Below are positions 1 through 8,927 of a stretch of DNA of 64,000 bases, piece by piece (positions within the stretch are counted from its first letter, which is position 1; each line of letters begins with the position of its first letter). The notes under the pieces are model-generated. The model was not told where the DNA came from and searched no databases. It saw only the letters and a program-made list of their open reading frames with translations. The stretch comes from DASTFY01 sp963829955 (GTDB taxonomy: Bacteria > Actinomycetota > Acidimicrobiia > Acidimicrobiales > Ilumatobacteraceae), in assembly GCA_963829955.1 (NCBI GenBank), contig CAWHKS010000004.1, positions 290,676 through 354,675 of the forward strand, in the 5' to 3' direction. The translations under genes were made by a program, and so were the position numbers.

Positions 1-84
1 TCATCGGCTTGCCGTGGGCAGCTTCAGATGCTCGCGGTTGAGGATGCGCCGAACTTCGCACGGCATCTGCTGAGCCGCTTCTGA
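1..84 (+). CDS. C-terminal fragment of a coding region entering from the left
   Basis: Codons read in frame from base 1 to a TGA at 82-84 give 27 residues ending MLAVEDAPNFARHLLSRF. The tail resembles the last helix of alpha/beta hydrolases, where a GHMLPLEDPE-like stretch precedes a closing helix, but too little is visible to be sure. The rest lies outside the window. No function is assigned; the frame could also be fortuitous. Confidence 0.35.
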   Translation, partial: SSACRGQLQMLAVEDAPNFARHLLSRF

Positions 85-208
85 CCAACGCCGACCTGAC
101 TACGGATCGTGCTGGCCCGGAGTCAGCCGCCACCAGGCTTCGACGGCTCGGGGGTGGGCTCAGGTCGTGACCTCACGGTTACCGTGGCGCGCCATCGAGG
201 AGGTTGAC

Positions 209-1657
209 ATGGACGAGCCCGGAGCAGCTGCGACCGATGTCGACGTGCTGGTGGTCGGTTCCGGCGCGGCCGGGCTCTCTGCTGCGCTGGCCGCGTGTGA
301 AGCGGGTGCAAGCCGTGTGCTGGTCGCAGAGAGCGAAGGTGTCGTCGGCGGGTCGTCGCGCCTGTCGGGTGGGCTGATCATGGGCGCGGGCACGCGGTAT
401 CAGCGGGCTTTGGGCATCGAAGACGACGCCGAGTCGTTGTTCCACGACTACCTCCAGCTCAACCGGTGGGATGTCGACACCGCCGCCGTCCGGCGGTTCA
501 CGGAGCTCGTCGGCCCGACGGTCGAGTGGTTGGGTGACCTCGGCGTCGAGTACTACCCGCAACTCGTCTACGGCGGTGACGAGCGCATCCCGCACGTCCA
601 CGTGCCCATAGGGCGAGGGCAGGGTGTCGTCGACGTCCTCCATCGGCACTGCCGCGACCACGACATCGACATCGCGCTCGGCCAGCGGGTCGATCGCCTG
701 TTGACCGACACCGACGGCTCGGTCATCGGCGTCGCCGTCGGCGATGACGAGATCACGGCCGGCGCCGTCGTGCTCGCCGCTGGCGGCTTCGGCAACGACC
801 CCGCCAAACTTGCTGCTCACTTCCCTTCGGCCGCGGCGACCGGATCCGCGTGGTACATCGGCGCCGAAGGCTCCCGCGGTGACGCGCTCGATCTCGGCGC
901 CCAGGTCGAGGCGCAGACGATCGGTCACGACCGCGGGTTGCGGTTGCTGCACGCTGGCTTCGCGCCCATCTACGAGGCGTACCTGCCGGGCTGGCTGATC
1001 CTCGTCAACGCCGATGGTCGCCGCTTCGGCGACGAGACCGCGCCGTACGGGATCATGGACAACCTCATCAGGCAGCAGGGAGACCGGGCGTTCGCCATCT
1101 GCGACCGGGCCACGCTGGACGCGGCAACCGAAGCAGGCATTGCCCGCTACAAGCAAACCATCCCCGGCTCGAGCAAGCGCCAGAGCCCGCACTGGACGAC
1201 GGACATCGTCGACCAGATGGTGCGCGAGGGCCGCGTCCGAACCGCCGAGACCGTCGAGGGTCTGGCCGCGGCGCTCGGGTTGCCGGTCCGGGAGTTCGCG
1301 GGGACCATCGCCCGCTACAACCGCGGTGTCGCCGCCCACGAGGACGACGAGTTCGCCAAGGACGCGAAGTTCCTCGAGCCCATCACCACCCCGCCGTTCT
1401 ACGGGGTGGAGATCCGCCCGGCCACGGTGTGCTTCACCGCGTACGGCCTGCGCATCGACCGCGACGCCCGGGTGTTGGACCGCGGCAGTGATCCGATCCC
1501 GGGTCTCTTCGCCGCCGGTGAGTGCACGGGCGGTGTGGTGGGGGCGCAGTACGTCGGCAGCGGGAACTCGTACGCCAACATCACCGTCTTCGGCCGGATC
1601 GCCGGCGCCGCCGCGGCGCGGTACGCGCTCGTCGAGGATCCGATGACCGCGTCATGA
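209..1657 (+). CDS. FAD-dependent dehydrogenase, fumarate reductase / 3-ketosteroid dehydrogenase-like
   Basis: This 482-residue protein is a member of the FAD_binding_2 family, which oxidises or reduces C-C bonds of steroids, organic acids and similar substrates. The N-terminal dinucleotide-binding motif GSGAAGLSAA sits near residues 17-26, the following VVGGSSRLSGG loop is typical of fumarate-reductase-like flavoproteins, and a C-terminal FAD segment (FAAGECTGGVVG ... GSGNSYANI) is at about residues 430-455. The ATG at 209 is preceded by GAGGAGG at 197-203, so it is preferred to the GTG at 167. Its stop overlaps the start of the next gene by four bases, so the two are translationally coupled. 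The substrate cannot be read from the sequence. Confidence 0.85.
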   Translation: MDEPGAAATDVDVLVVGSGAAGLSAALAACEAGASRVLVAESEGVVGGSSRLSGGLIMGAGTRYQRALGIEDDAESLFHDYLQLNRWDVDTAAVRRFTELVGPTVEWLGDLGVEYYPQLVYGGDERIPHVHVPIGRGQGVVDVLHRHCRDHDIDIALGQRVDRLLTDTDGSVIGVAVGDDEITAGAVVLAAGGFGNDPAKLAAHFPSAAATGSAWYIGAEGSRGDALDLGAQVEAQTIGHDRGLRLLHAGFAPIYEAYLPGWLILVNADGRRFGDETAPYGIMDNLIRQQGDRAFAICDRATLDAATEAGIARYKQTIPGSSKRQSPHWTTDIVDQMVREGRVRTAETVEGLAAALGLPVREFAGTIARYNRGVAAHEDDEFAKDAKFLEPITTPPFYGVEIRPATVCFTAYGLRIDRDARVLDRGSDPIPGLFAAGECTGGVVGAQYVGSGNSYANITVFGRIAGAAAARYALVEDPMTAS

Positions 1658-3255
1658 CGCCCGAGCCTGAACCGGTCATCGTCGTCGGTGCCGGCCTGTC
1701 CGGGTTGGCCACGGCGCTCGGCGTCGCCCTCGGCGGACGGAGGGTGTTGCTCCTCGAGGCCGCCGAGAAGGTGGGGGGCGCCGCCGCGTACTCAGGAGGT
1801 CAAGTGTGGGTCGGCGCGAACCACGTGGCAGCACGCGAGGGGATCGTCGACGATCTGGCCGCGACCGAGCAGTACGTGCGCGGCATCGCCCACGTGGACC
1901 CGACGCTGCTCGACGAGACGGCCATGCGGCGGTTCGTCACGACCGCGCCCGTCGCCGTCGAGTACTGGGAACGGGTTGGTGCGATCCGCTGGGCGTTGAT
2001 CCGCGGTCTCGCCGACTACCACGCCGAGGTGGACGGCGCGCTCCCGTCAGGCCGGTACCTGACGACCGAGCCCGTCGATGCCGCCGCGCTCGGGCCCTGG
2101 CGGGACCGCCTTCTCGTCAGCCCGTACTTCCGCATGGGCGCGACCTACGCCGACATGTTCGAGGAGGGGCGCCGCCACTTGGCCACGACCGACGGCCCGG
2201 CGCAGGACACGCTGACCCTCGGCACCGGCGTCGTGGCCTCCTTCTTCCGCCGCCTGCTCGAGGAGCCGACGATCGAGCTCTTGCTGTCCACCCGCGCCAC
2301 GGGGCTGCTGCGCGATGACGAGGGTCGGGTCGTCGGGCTCGAGGCGGAGGGACCTGAAGGCTTGGTGACCCACCGAGGTCCCGTCGTGCTGGCGACCAGC
2401 ACGTACGACTGGGATCCCGACCTCGTGCAGGAGCTGCTCGGCCTGGAGCCAGAGATGTTCGGGAGCCTGGCGCCGGCCACCGTGCGCGGGGACGGCATCA
2501 GGCTGGCCCGTGGCGTGGGTGCCGCCGTGGCCAGAATCCCGCCCCGCTGCGTCCCGATGGTGCCCGGCTGGCGCGCCGAAGACGGGAGCGTGGAGAACGG
2601 GCCCGAGTACGCCATGCCCCACGCCATGATCGTCGATCGCGCCGGTCGTCGATTCTGCAACGACTCCTACTGGGTCGATCTCGTTCCGAAGGCGCTGGCC
2701 GAGGACGATCCCCACCTCCCGTTCTTCCTGATCCTCGACGAGCAGCACCACCGGAAATACGGGCTCGGCTCGACGCCACCCGGAGGTCGCTATCCGAGCC
2801 GCGTGGTGACCGCCTCGACCCTCCGCGATCTGGGCGACGCGCTCGGAATTGACGGCGGGCAGCTCGAGGCCACGGCCGCGTCCTTCAACGAGCACGCGGC
2901 CCGCGGCGAGGACCCGGCGTTCGGGCGAGGGACGATCGAGTTCGTCAACCGCTTCTCCGGCGATCCGGGCCACCGGCCCAGCCCGGTGCTCGGTCCGATC
3001 AGCGAGCCCCCCTTCCACGGGCTCCGCCTCCTGCTGGTCGGTACCGGTATCGGGTCCAGCGGCGTCCACATCGACGCCGACGGGCACGTCCTCGATCCCA
3101 CCGGAGCCGCCATCCCTGGGCTCTACGCCGTCGGCTCGTGCGCAGCGACGACCACGTTCGGGACGGGTTACAACAGCGGGATGGCGCTCAGCCGCGGCCT
3201 GACCCTGGCCTACCTGGTCGCGCTGGAACTGACCGGAGTCGCCGTCACCTCGTGA
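1654..3255 (+). CDS. FAD-dependent dehydrogenase, 3-oxosteroid 1-dehydrogenase-like
   Basis: A 533-residue flavoprotein of the same superfamily as its upstream partner. It has a Rossmann motif VVGAGLSGLATA at residues 10-21, the EKVGGAAAYSGGQVW segment typical of 3-ketosteroid delta1-dehydrogenase-like enzymes, and a C-terminal YAVGSCAATTTFGTGYNSG motif closing the FAD site. The ATG at 1654 overlaps the upstream stop as ATGA. Two coupled but divergent flavoproteins may act on one pathway or form a heteromer; that is inference. The 3' end overlaps the convergent hydrolase gene by 11 bases. Confidence 0.85.
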   Translation: MTPEPEPVIVVGAGLSGLATALGVALGGRRVLLLEAAEKVGGAAAYSGGQVWVGANHVAAREGIVDDLAATEQYVRGIAHVDPTLLDETAMRRFVTTAPVAVEYWERVGAIRWALIRGLADYHAEVDGALPSGRYLTTEPVDAAALGPWRDRLLVSPYFRMGATYADMFEEGRRHLATTDGPAQDTLTLGTGVVASFFRRLLEEPTIELLLSTRATGLLRDDEGRVVGLEAEGPEGLVTHRGPVVLATSTYDWDPDLVQELLGLEPEMFGSLAPATVRGDGIRLARGVGAAVARIPPRCVPMVPGWRAEDGSVENGPEYAMPHAMIVDRAGRRFCNDSYWVDLVPKALAEDDPHLPFFLILDEQHHRKYGLGSTPPGGRYPSRVVTASTLRDLGDALGIDGGQLEATAASFNEHAARGEDPAFGRGTIEFVNRFSGDPGHRPSPVLGPISEPPFHGLRLLLVGTGIGSSGVHIDADGHVLDPTGAAIPGLYAVGSCAATTTFGTGYNSGMALSRGLTLAYLVALELTGVAVTS

Positions 3256-4060
3256 CGAAACGGCTCACGAGGTCGGCGACCATCGCGGGATCCGTCTTGT
3301 GGGCGAAGTGCTCGTGGCCCTCCAGAACGCTGACCTCGGCGCCGGGGATCGCTTCAACGGCCCGGTCGGTCGCCACCTTCACGTCGGGCACGCTCTCGGA
3401 CCCGGTCAGGAAGAGCGTCGCCGCGCCGATGGCGTCGAACTGCCCTGGCTCGTACACCCAGCCCTCCTCGACTCGGCACTCCCGCGGGATCGTGCCGGCG
3501 GCCGCCAGGCGCGTTGGCCACAGCGGGCTGGCGCGATAACCGTCCAGCTCCTCGGCGGTCAGCTCGAGGAGCTCCACCAGCACGATGTCGATGGCCGTGT
3601 CGGGGTCGTCGGCCGCCAGGGCCGCCTCGACGCGCTCGATGGCACCGGGCGGGTAGGGGAGGCCGAGGCTCGGTTCGTAGAGCACGAGGTGGAAGACGTT
3701 CCCGGTCAGCGTGGCGGCGCCCATCGCGCAGTTGGCGCCATAGGAGTGACCCCAGAGCGCGATCGGTCCACCGGTGCGCTCGGCGACTTCGTCGACGACT
3801 GCCGCGACGTCCTCGAAGTCCCGTTCGATGGCGTACCCGGGAGCGTCTCCGCTGGCCCCGAAGCCCCGCCGATCCATGGAGAACGTGGTGAACCGATCGC
3901 CCAGGGCCGCCACGAACGGCTCGAACGTCGTGTGATCGGCGATCGAGCCGTGGACCAGCACCAAGGGCAGGCCGCGACCTTCCGTCCAGACGGCGATCGA
4001 TGTGCCGTCCGTCGAGCGGACGTCGAAGCGACCTGTCTCCGTCGCGGGCTTCGTGCTCAT
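3245..4060 (-). CDS. alpha/beta hydrolase
   Basis: A 271-residue soluble hydrolase of the alpha/beta fold. The nucleophile elbow GHSYG places the catalytic serine near residue 106; the oxyanion-hole strand VLVHGS is at about 34-39, and the closing histidine is in EGHEHFAHK near the C terminus. The ATG at 4060 was chosen because AGGAGG lies just upstream; a longer frame to 4168 lacks such a site. It is convergent with the flavoprotein pair and followed upstream by a 124-base gap in which no gene is seen. The substrate is unknown; esterase and C-C hydrolase roles are equally possible. Confidence 0.85.
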   Translation of the reverse strand: MSTKPATETGRFDVRSTDGTSIAVWTEGRGLPLVLVHGSIADHTTFEPFVAALGDRFTTFSMDRRGFGASGDAPGYAIERDFEDVAAVVDEVAERTGGPIALWGHSYGANCAMGAATLTGNVFHLVLYEPSLGLPYPPGAIERVEAALAADDPDTAIDIVLVELLELTAEELDGYRASPLWPTRLAAAGTIPRECRVEEGWVYEPGQFDAIGAATLFLTGSESVPDVKVATDRAVEAIPGAEVSVLEGHEHFAHKTDPAMVADLVSRFVTR

Positions 4061-4184
4061 CGTCGGCCTCCTCTGCGGTGACCGGTTCGGCCGGACGGAC
4101 CGAGCCGCACCGCGATGATGAGCGAGGTGGGCCCCCACGGCAATCGGGCGTTCACCCCATCGGCGCACGGTTCGGGGCGGCGGC

Positions 4185-5732
4185 TCAGCGGCTGAGCAGG
4201 CCCTGCTCCATGGCGAAGAGCGTCGCCCCAGCGCGGGTGGTGACGCCGGCCTTCGCGTAGATGTGCTCGACGTGGTGCCCGACGGTCTTCGTGGCGATGC
4301 CGAGCTCAGCCGCCACCTGCTTGTTCGCGTAGCCGCGGGCGATGAGCCGCAGCACCTCCACTTCGCGGGTGGTGAGTCCGGCCGGGTGCCCGCGCCGCGC
4401 CGTCGCGGCGTGGCCGGCGGCGGCGAGCACGAGGTCTACCTCAGCACGCCCGAACCGCCCGGCCTCGACCTCGCCGCGGAGTTGGGCGGCGGCATCGGCG
4501 GGCCGGAGCGCGGGCCGGTGCGGGCGGGCCTCCGTCATGGCGTGGTACGCGTCGGCGGCCGCGAGCAGCCGTCCCCCGACGTCGAGGTGGTCGTCACTGA
4601 GGCCACGGTGGTATCCGGACCCGTCCCCTCGCTCGTGGTGATGACCGGCGAGGGCTGCGAACGGCGCGGTCGACCCGCACCGACCGAGGACGCGCTCGCT
4701 CAGGTACGGGTGCAGCCGCACGCGCTCCCACTGCTCGGCGGTGAGCGGTCCCGGGCGGTCCCACACCCCGCTCGGCACCCCGACCTGTCCGACATCGTGC
4801 ACCAGCGCCGCCCGTCCGACCGTCGCTGCGTCGGCGGGCGTCCAGCCGGCGGCTTCGGCCGCCGCCAGGGCGAGACGGGACACGCCGGCCGAGTGCCCGC
4901 GGAACCACGGTGATTTGAGGTCGGTGAAGTCGGCGATCGCGCTCAAGGCGGTGTCGAGCTCCTCCGGGGCGATCGTGCGCACCGGTGCCGGCTCGGCGTC
5001 GAGCACCTGGGCGCACGGATCGTCGCTGAGCTCGGCCAGCCACCCGCCGCCGCCGTGCAGGAGCGCGTCGACGACCGCAGGGTCGTAGCCGTGGCCGCGA
5101 CGGCGTGAGAGCACCTCGACAGCCGCCGGCCAACCGGCCCGCCCGAACAGCTCGGCGTCGCGGGCGGCGGCGACGATCCGCACGGCCATCGGTACCTGCT
5201 CACCGGCCAGACCCCCTGGGTGCCCCTTGCCGTCCCACCGTTCGAAGGCGTGAGCGAGCGCGCCGCAGACCGCGTCGTCCAAACCGAGCCGGCGGGCCAG
5301 CCGCGCCGCCACCTCGCAATGGCCGGAGGAGCTACGAGCGTCCAGCCCAGGGTCGGCGAGCGCCCGGGTCACCAACCCCACCCGGCGCGGCACGGGCTGG
5401 TCCTCGCCCAGGTGGCGCACGAAGTGGCGCAGCCCCTCGCCCGGCTGGGCCATCAGCACCGGCGCCATCGCGGCGTTGAACGCCACGTCGTCGCCGCCCG
5501 CCAGCGCGGCGATCTCCGACGCGTCCGACGTGCAGCCCACGAATCGCAGCAGAGCGACGTAGTAGACGTACGACTGGGTGTCGTCATCCAGGCCGAGCGC
5601 CTGCGCCACGGCGAGCGACAGCCAGCACGTCCGCAGGCCGTGCTCCATCGGTTGCCCCGTACCGAGATCGGTCGCCAGCGAGAGCGCGATCGTGAGCTCG
5701 GCCACCCGCCCCGGGTGAGCGTCTTGGGTCAT
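4185..5732 (-). CDS. HD-GYP-like phosphohydrolase fused to a LuxR-type DNA-binding domain
   Basis: A 515-residue protein with two parts. The middle to C-terminal half carries an HD/HD-GYP signature: HDVGQVGVPSGVWDRPGPLT, then HHHERGDGSGYHRGL, then AADAYHAM, the arrangement seen in cyclic-di-GMP phosphodiesterases. An N-terminal half with HGLRTCWLSLAVA looks like a second degenerate HD repeat. The last about 60 residues form a LuxR/GerE helix-turn-helix (LTTREVEVLRLIARGYANKQ, then TKTVGHHVEHIYAKAG). It is therefore predicted to couple nucleotide hydrolysis or binding to transcription. It lies 23 bases downstream of the sigma factor on the same strand, probably co-transcribed. No strong ribosome binding site precedes the ATG. 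Confidence 0.85.
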   Translation of the reverse strand: MTQDAHPGRVAELTIALSLATDLGTGQPMEHGLRTCWLSLAVAQALGLDDDTQSYVYYVALLRFVGCTSDASEIAALAGGDDVAFNAAMAPVLMAQPGEGLRHFVRHLGEDQPVPRRVGLVTRALADPGLDARSSSGHCEVAARLARRLGLDDAVCGALAHAFERWDGKGHPGGLAGEQVPMAVRIVAAARDAELFGRAGWPAAVEVLSRRRGHGYDPAVVDALLHGGGGWLAELSDDPCAQVLDAEPAPVRTIAPEELDTALSAIADFTDLKSPWFRGHSAGVSRLALAAAEAAGWTPADAATVGRAALVHDVGQVGVPSGVWDRPGPLTAEQWERVRLHPYLSERVLGRCGSTAPFAALAGHHHERGDGSGYHRGLSDDHLDVGGRLLAAADAYHAMTEARPHRPALRPADAAAQLRGEVEAGRFGRAEVDLVLAAAGHAATARRGHPAGLTTREVEVLRLIARGYANKQVAAELGIATKTVGHHVEHIYAKAGVTTRAGATLFAMEQGLLSR

Positions 5733-5755
5733 TGCGCCGTCCGGGGACGGCCCGA

Positions 5756-6694
5756 TCAGACGGCCAGCAGGTCGCGAGCGCCGGTGTCGCTCGAGGGATG
5801 CCGCAGCTTCGACATGGCGCGGGCCTCGATCTGACGGATGCGCTCACGGGTCAGGTTGAAGTGCTCCCCGACCTCTTCCAAGGTGCGCGGCTCGCCGCGA
5901 TCGAGCCCGAAGCGCAGCTTGAGGATCTCGCGCTCGCGCTCGTCCAGAGGGGCCAGCAACCGGTTGATCTCGTCGGGCAGAAGAGCCGTGGCCGCCACTT
6001 CGAACGGGGACTCGGCCGAGCGGTCCTCGACCACGTCGCCCAGCTCGGCGTCGCCGTCCTCGCGGAGCGGTTCGGACAGCGAGAGAGGCTCGGCGGCGAA
6101 GCGGAGCGCCTCGGTGACCTTGTCCTCGGGCATCTCGACCTCGGCCGCCAGCTCGGCCAGCGTGGCCGGCCGGCCGTACTTCAGCTCCAGGCGGGCGCGA
6201 GCCTTCTGCAGCCGGGCCAGCGTGTCGCCGGCGTGGACCGGCAGTCGGATGGTGCGCCCGGTGTTGGCGATGCCGCGGGTGATGGCCTGGCGGATCCACC
6301 ACGTGGCGTAGGTGGAGAACTTGAAGCCCTTGCGCCAGTCGAACTTCTCGACGGCGTGCATCAGGCCGAGGTTTCCCTCCTGGATGAGGTCCAGGAGCGG
6401 GAGGCCGGAGGCCTGGTACTTCTTGGCGATCGACACGACGAGGCGCAGGTTCGACTGGACGAACGTGCGCTCGGCGTCCTCGCCCTCACGCGCCGTGCGT
6501 CGCAGCTCGCGCTTGCGGGCAGCGGTGACGTCCTTGCCGCCCTTCGCCATGTCCTCGGCCGCGGTCTTGCCGAACTCGATGGCCTTGGCCAGGCGGACCT
6601 CGTCATCTTTGGTCAACAGCGGGTACTGACCGATGTCGGTCAGGTAGAGGCGAACGAGATCTTCTTCGTCTCGCTCGACGCGCTCCTTGGCCAA
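5756..6694 (-). CDS. RNA polymerase sigma factor, sigma-70 group 1/2 (RpoD/SigB/HrdB-like)
   Basis: A 312-residue sigma factor. Region 1.2 is DLVRLYLTDIGQYPLLT near residues 11-27; region 2 contains NLRLVVSIAKKYQ, DLIQEGNLGLMHAVEKFDW and STYATWWIRQAI (core binding and -10 recognition); region 4 ends with TLEEVGEHFNLTRERIRQIE, the -35 recognition helix. Only short sequence precedes region 1.2, so it may be a group 2 alternative factor or a short primary one. The TTG at 6694 has GAGGAG six bases upstream and is preferred; a GTG at 6736 would add 14 residues. It is divergent from the ABM-like gene and heads a pair with the HD-GYP-LuxR gene. Confidence 0.88.
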   Translation of the reverse strand: MAKERVERDEEDLVRLYLTDIGQYPLLTKDDEVRLAKAIEFGKTAAEDMAKGGKDVTAARKRELRRTAREGEDAERTFVQSNLRLVVSIAKKYQASGLPLLDLIQEGNLGLMHAVEKFDWRKGFKFSTYATWWIRQAITRGIANTGRTIRLPVHAGDTLARLQKARARLELKYGRPATLAELAAEVEMPEDKVTEALRFAAEPLSLSEPLREDGDAELGDVVEDRSAESPFEVAATALLPDEINRLLAPLDEREREILKLRFGLDRGEPRTLEEVGEHFNLTRERIRQIEARAMSKLRHPSSDTGARDLLAV

Positions 6695-6874
6695 GACGTA
6701 CTCCTCGCAAGGGCGGCCGGGCCGGGATCCGGGCACCGGCCGGCGGGTCAGCGGATTGGGACTGCTTCACGATACCGGCGCGGTCAACCCCCTCCACGGG
6801 CCTTCTTCCGAGGCCACCACCAACCTGGGGCCTGCCGGCCCACCCGTCCTCGCCAGCGTGGCAGCATCGCCGCC

Positions 6875-7190
6875 ATGCCGGACGAGGTCGAGCTCACGAT
6901 CGTCACCATGCGCTTCGATGCCGCCGACCCCGCCGCGCTCGTGGGGGTGCTGTCGAAGTACGTCGTCCTGACCCGCATGGAACCGGCCTGTCGCAACGTC
7001 GACCTGTGCGCGTCCGTGACCACGCTCGGCCGCTACCTGTTGATCCAGAAGTGGGACAGCCCGGAGGCGCAGCGGAACCACTTCGACTCGCCGGCCATGG
7101 TCGAGATGGCGGAGTCCTGCCGTGGGTCTGCTGAGCTCGCCACCCGACATCGACCTGTGGGACGGCCCGAGCGCCCACGACCTGATCTGA
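6875..7190 (+). pseudogene. antibiotic biosynthesis monooxygenase (ABM)-like small protein, apparent single-base frameshift
   Basis: The frame opens at the ATG at 6875 with MPDEVELTIVTMRFDA and continues as a typical ABM-domain sequence through DSPAMVEMAESCRG. It then loses resemblance to the family and runs on to a stop at 7238-7240. Removing one G from the GGG at 7124-7126 restores a natural ending, LLSSPPDIDLWDGPSAHDLI, with a stop at 7188-7190. ABM proteins are small ferredoxin-like-fold dimers acting on quinone-type substrates or heme. The base could be a sequencing insertion or a real frameshift. It sits upstream of the DGPF-ECF42 pair on the same strand. Confidence 0.6.
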
Positions 7191-7278
7191 GCGAGAACGT
7201 GTCGATCTGTCGATCGACCACCGCCCCGTTCGTCATCTGAGGAACAACACGTTCCCGACGAAGGAAGGACTGCATCCG

Positions 7279-7653
7279 ATGCGTTACATGCTCCTCATCT
7301 ACGGCGATCCCTCGCTCGCGGCCTCGATGACCCCCGAGGAGGGCGAGAAGATGATGGCCGACTACTACACCTTCACCCAGAGCATCGTGGAGAGCGGCGA
7401 GATGCTCAGCGGCGAGCCGCTGCAGGGCGTCGAGACGGCCACGACCGTGCGCGTCCGGGGCGGACGGACCGCCTCGACCGACGGCCCGTTCGCGGAGACC
7501 AAGGAGGTCCTCGGCGGGTACTACCTCGTCGACTGCAAGGACCTCGACCGCGCGATCGAGCTGGCCGCCCGCATCCCCGCTGCCCACGGCGGCTCGGTCG
7601 AGGTGCGGCCCGTCATGGAGCTGCCCGCGGACATGGGTGCCGGCCCTGGGTGA
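7279..7653 (+). CDS. YCII/DGPF-family protein
   Basis: A 124-residue protein of the YCII-related superfamily. The start MRYMLLIYGDPS and the STDGPFAETKEVLGGYYLVD segment contain the DGPF signature that names this group, and the protein ends with a DLDRAIELAARIP helix and a VEVRPVMEL strand typical of the dimeric ferredoxin-like fold. AAGGAAGG precedes the ATG. It overlaps the following sigma-factor gene by 17 bases. DGPF proteins are the standard genomic partners of ECF42 sigma factors, so co-regulation is likely; their biochemical activity is not established. Confidence 0.88.
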   Translation: MRYMLLIYGDPSLAASMTPEEGEKMMADYYTFTQSIVESGEMLSGEPLQGVETATTVRVRGGRTASTDGPFAETKEVLGGYYLVDCKDLDRAIELAARIPAAHGGSVEVRPVMELPADMGAGPG

Positions 7654-8915
7654 GGGCCCTCCGCCGGACGAGCGGCTCGAGGGCCTGTACCGCGCGCACG
7701 CCGGGCAGGTCCTGGGGCCGCTCATCCGGATGTTGCGCGACTTCGATGCCGCCGAGGACGCGCTGCACGAGGCCATCGTCGTCGCCCTCGAGCGGTGGCC
7801 TCGCGACGGCGAACCGGACAACCCGGTCGCCTGGCTCCTGACCGTCGCCCGCCGTCGGGCGCTCGACCGGGCTCGGCGGGAGGCCCGGCGTGGCCCGAAG
7901 GAGGAGGAGGCCGCCCGTCGTGACGTCCCGACGCACGACGCTGCGCCGGATCCGGCCGAGATCGTGGAAGCGCTCGACATGGACGCCATCGCCGATGACC
8001 AGCTCCGACTGATCTTCACCTGCTGCCATCCCGCGCTCTCGCCGGACGCGCAGGTCGCGCTCACCCTGCGAACGTCGGGAGGGCTCACGACTGGTGAGAT
8101 CGCCCGCGCCTTCCTCGTGCCCGAGGCAACGATGGCCCAGCGGCTGGTGCGGGCCAAGCGCAAGATCCTCGCTGCGGGCATTCCCTTCGCGGTGCCGGAG
8201 GCACCCCAGCGGGCCGAGCGCCTCGATGTGGTGCTCCACGTGCTGTACCTCGTGTTCAACGAGGGGTACCGGGCCACGCGCCGGCGACCAGCTCATCCGG
8301 CGCGACCTGTGCGCCGAGGCCATCCGCCTGGCCCGGGTGTTGGGCGATCTCGTTCCGGACGAGCCCGAGGTCGACGGACTCGTGGCTCTCATGCTGCTGC
8401 ACGACGCCCGCCGCGAAGGCCGCCTCGACGCCGCGGGCGACCTCGTCCTCCTGGCCGACCAGGACCGTGATCTGTGGGATCGGGACCAGATCGCACTCGG
8501 CGCTGCGCGTCTGGAACGGGCGCTGGCGGAGCGGCGGATCGGCCCGTACCAGCTCGAGGCGGCGATCGCCGCTGCTCACTCCACCGCGCCGTCGGCCGAA
8601 GAGACGGATTGGGTCGACATCGCCGGGCTGTACGGCCTGCTGGCCCGGATCGCGCCGTCGCCCGTGGTGTCGCTCAACCGGGCTGTCGCGATCGCAATGG
8701 CCGATGGACCGGCCGTCGGCCTCGCGCTCGTCGACCAACTGGCCGCCGAGGAAACACTCGGGGACCACCTGCTCCTGCACTCGACCAGGGCCGACCTACT
8801 CCGCCGGCTCGACCGTCCGGCCGAGGCTCGCCAGGCCTACGAGCGGGCGCTGGCCCTCAAACCGACCGGACCGGAGGCCCGGTTCCTCCACCGCCGTCTC
8901 GACGAGATGGGCTGA
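7637..8915 (+). pseudogene. ECF42-type extracytoplasmic-function sigma factor, apparent single-base frameshift
   Basis: The first frame, from a GTG at 7637, encodes sigma region 2 (LYRAHAGQVLGPLIRMLRDF, AEDALHEAIVVALERWP, NPVAWLLTVARRRALDR) and region 4 (LTTGEIARAFLVPEATMAQR), then reaches VLYLVFNEGYRAT. The long C-terminal extension diagnostic of ECF42 continues in another frame (AGDQLIRRDLCAEAIRLARV ... DTDWV-like and SPVVSLNRAVAIAMADGP) to the stop at 8915. Skipping one base near 8279 joins the two perfectly as YRATAGDQL. The extension is TPR/SnoaL-independent and thought to control the factor without an anti-sigma. Either a sequence insertion error or true inactivation; in the latter case the product would lack its C-terminal half. 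Confidence 0.78.
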
Positions 8916-8927
8916 AGTGGCCCGCTG

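Noticed and set aside
5732..6874. N-terminal extension of the ABM-like frame back to 5732
   Set aside because: This part is antisense to the sigma factor, and the ABM-like protein clearly starts at the ATG at 6875.
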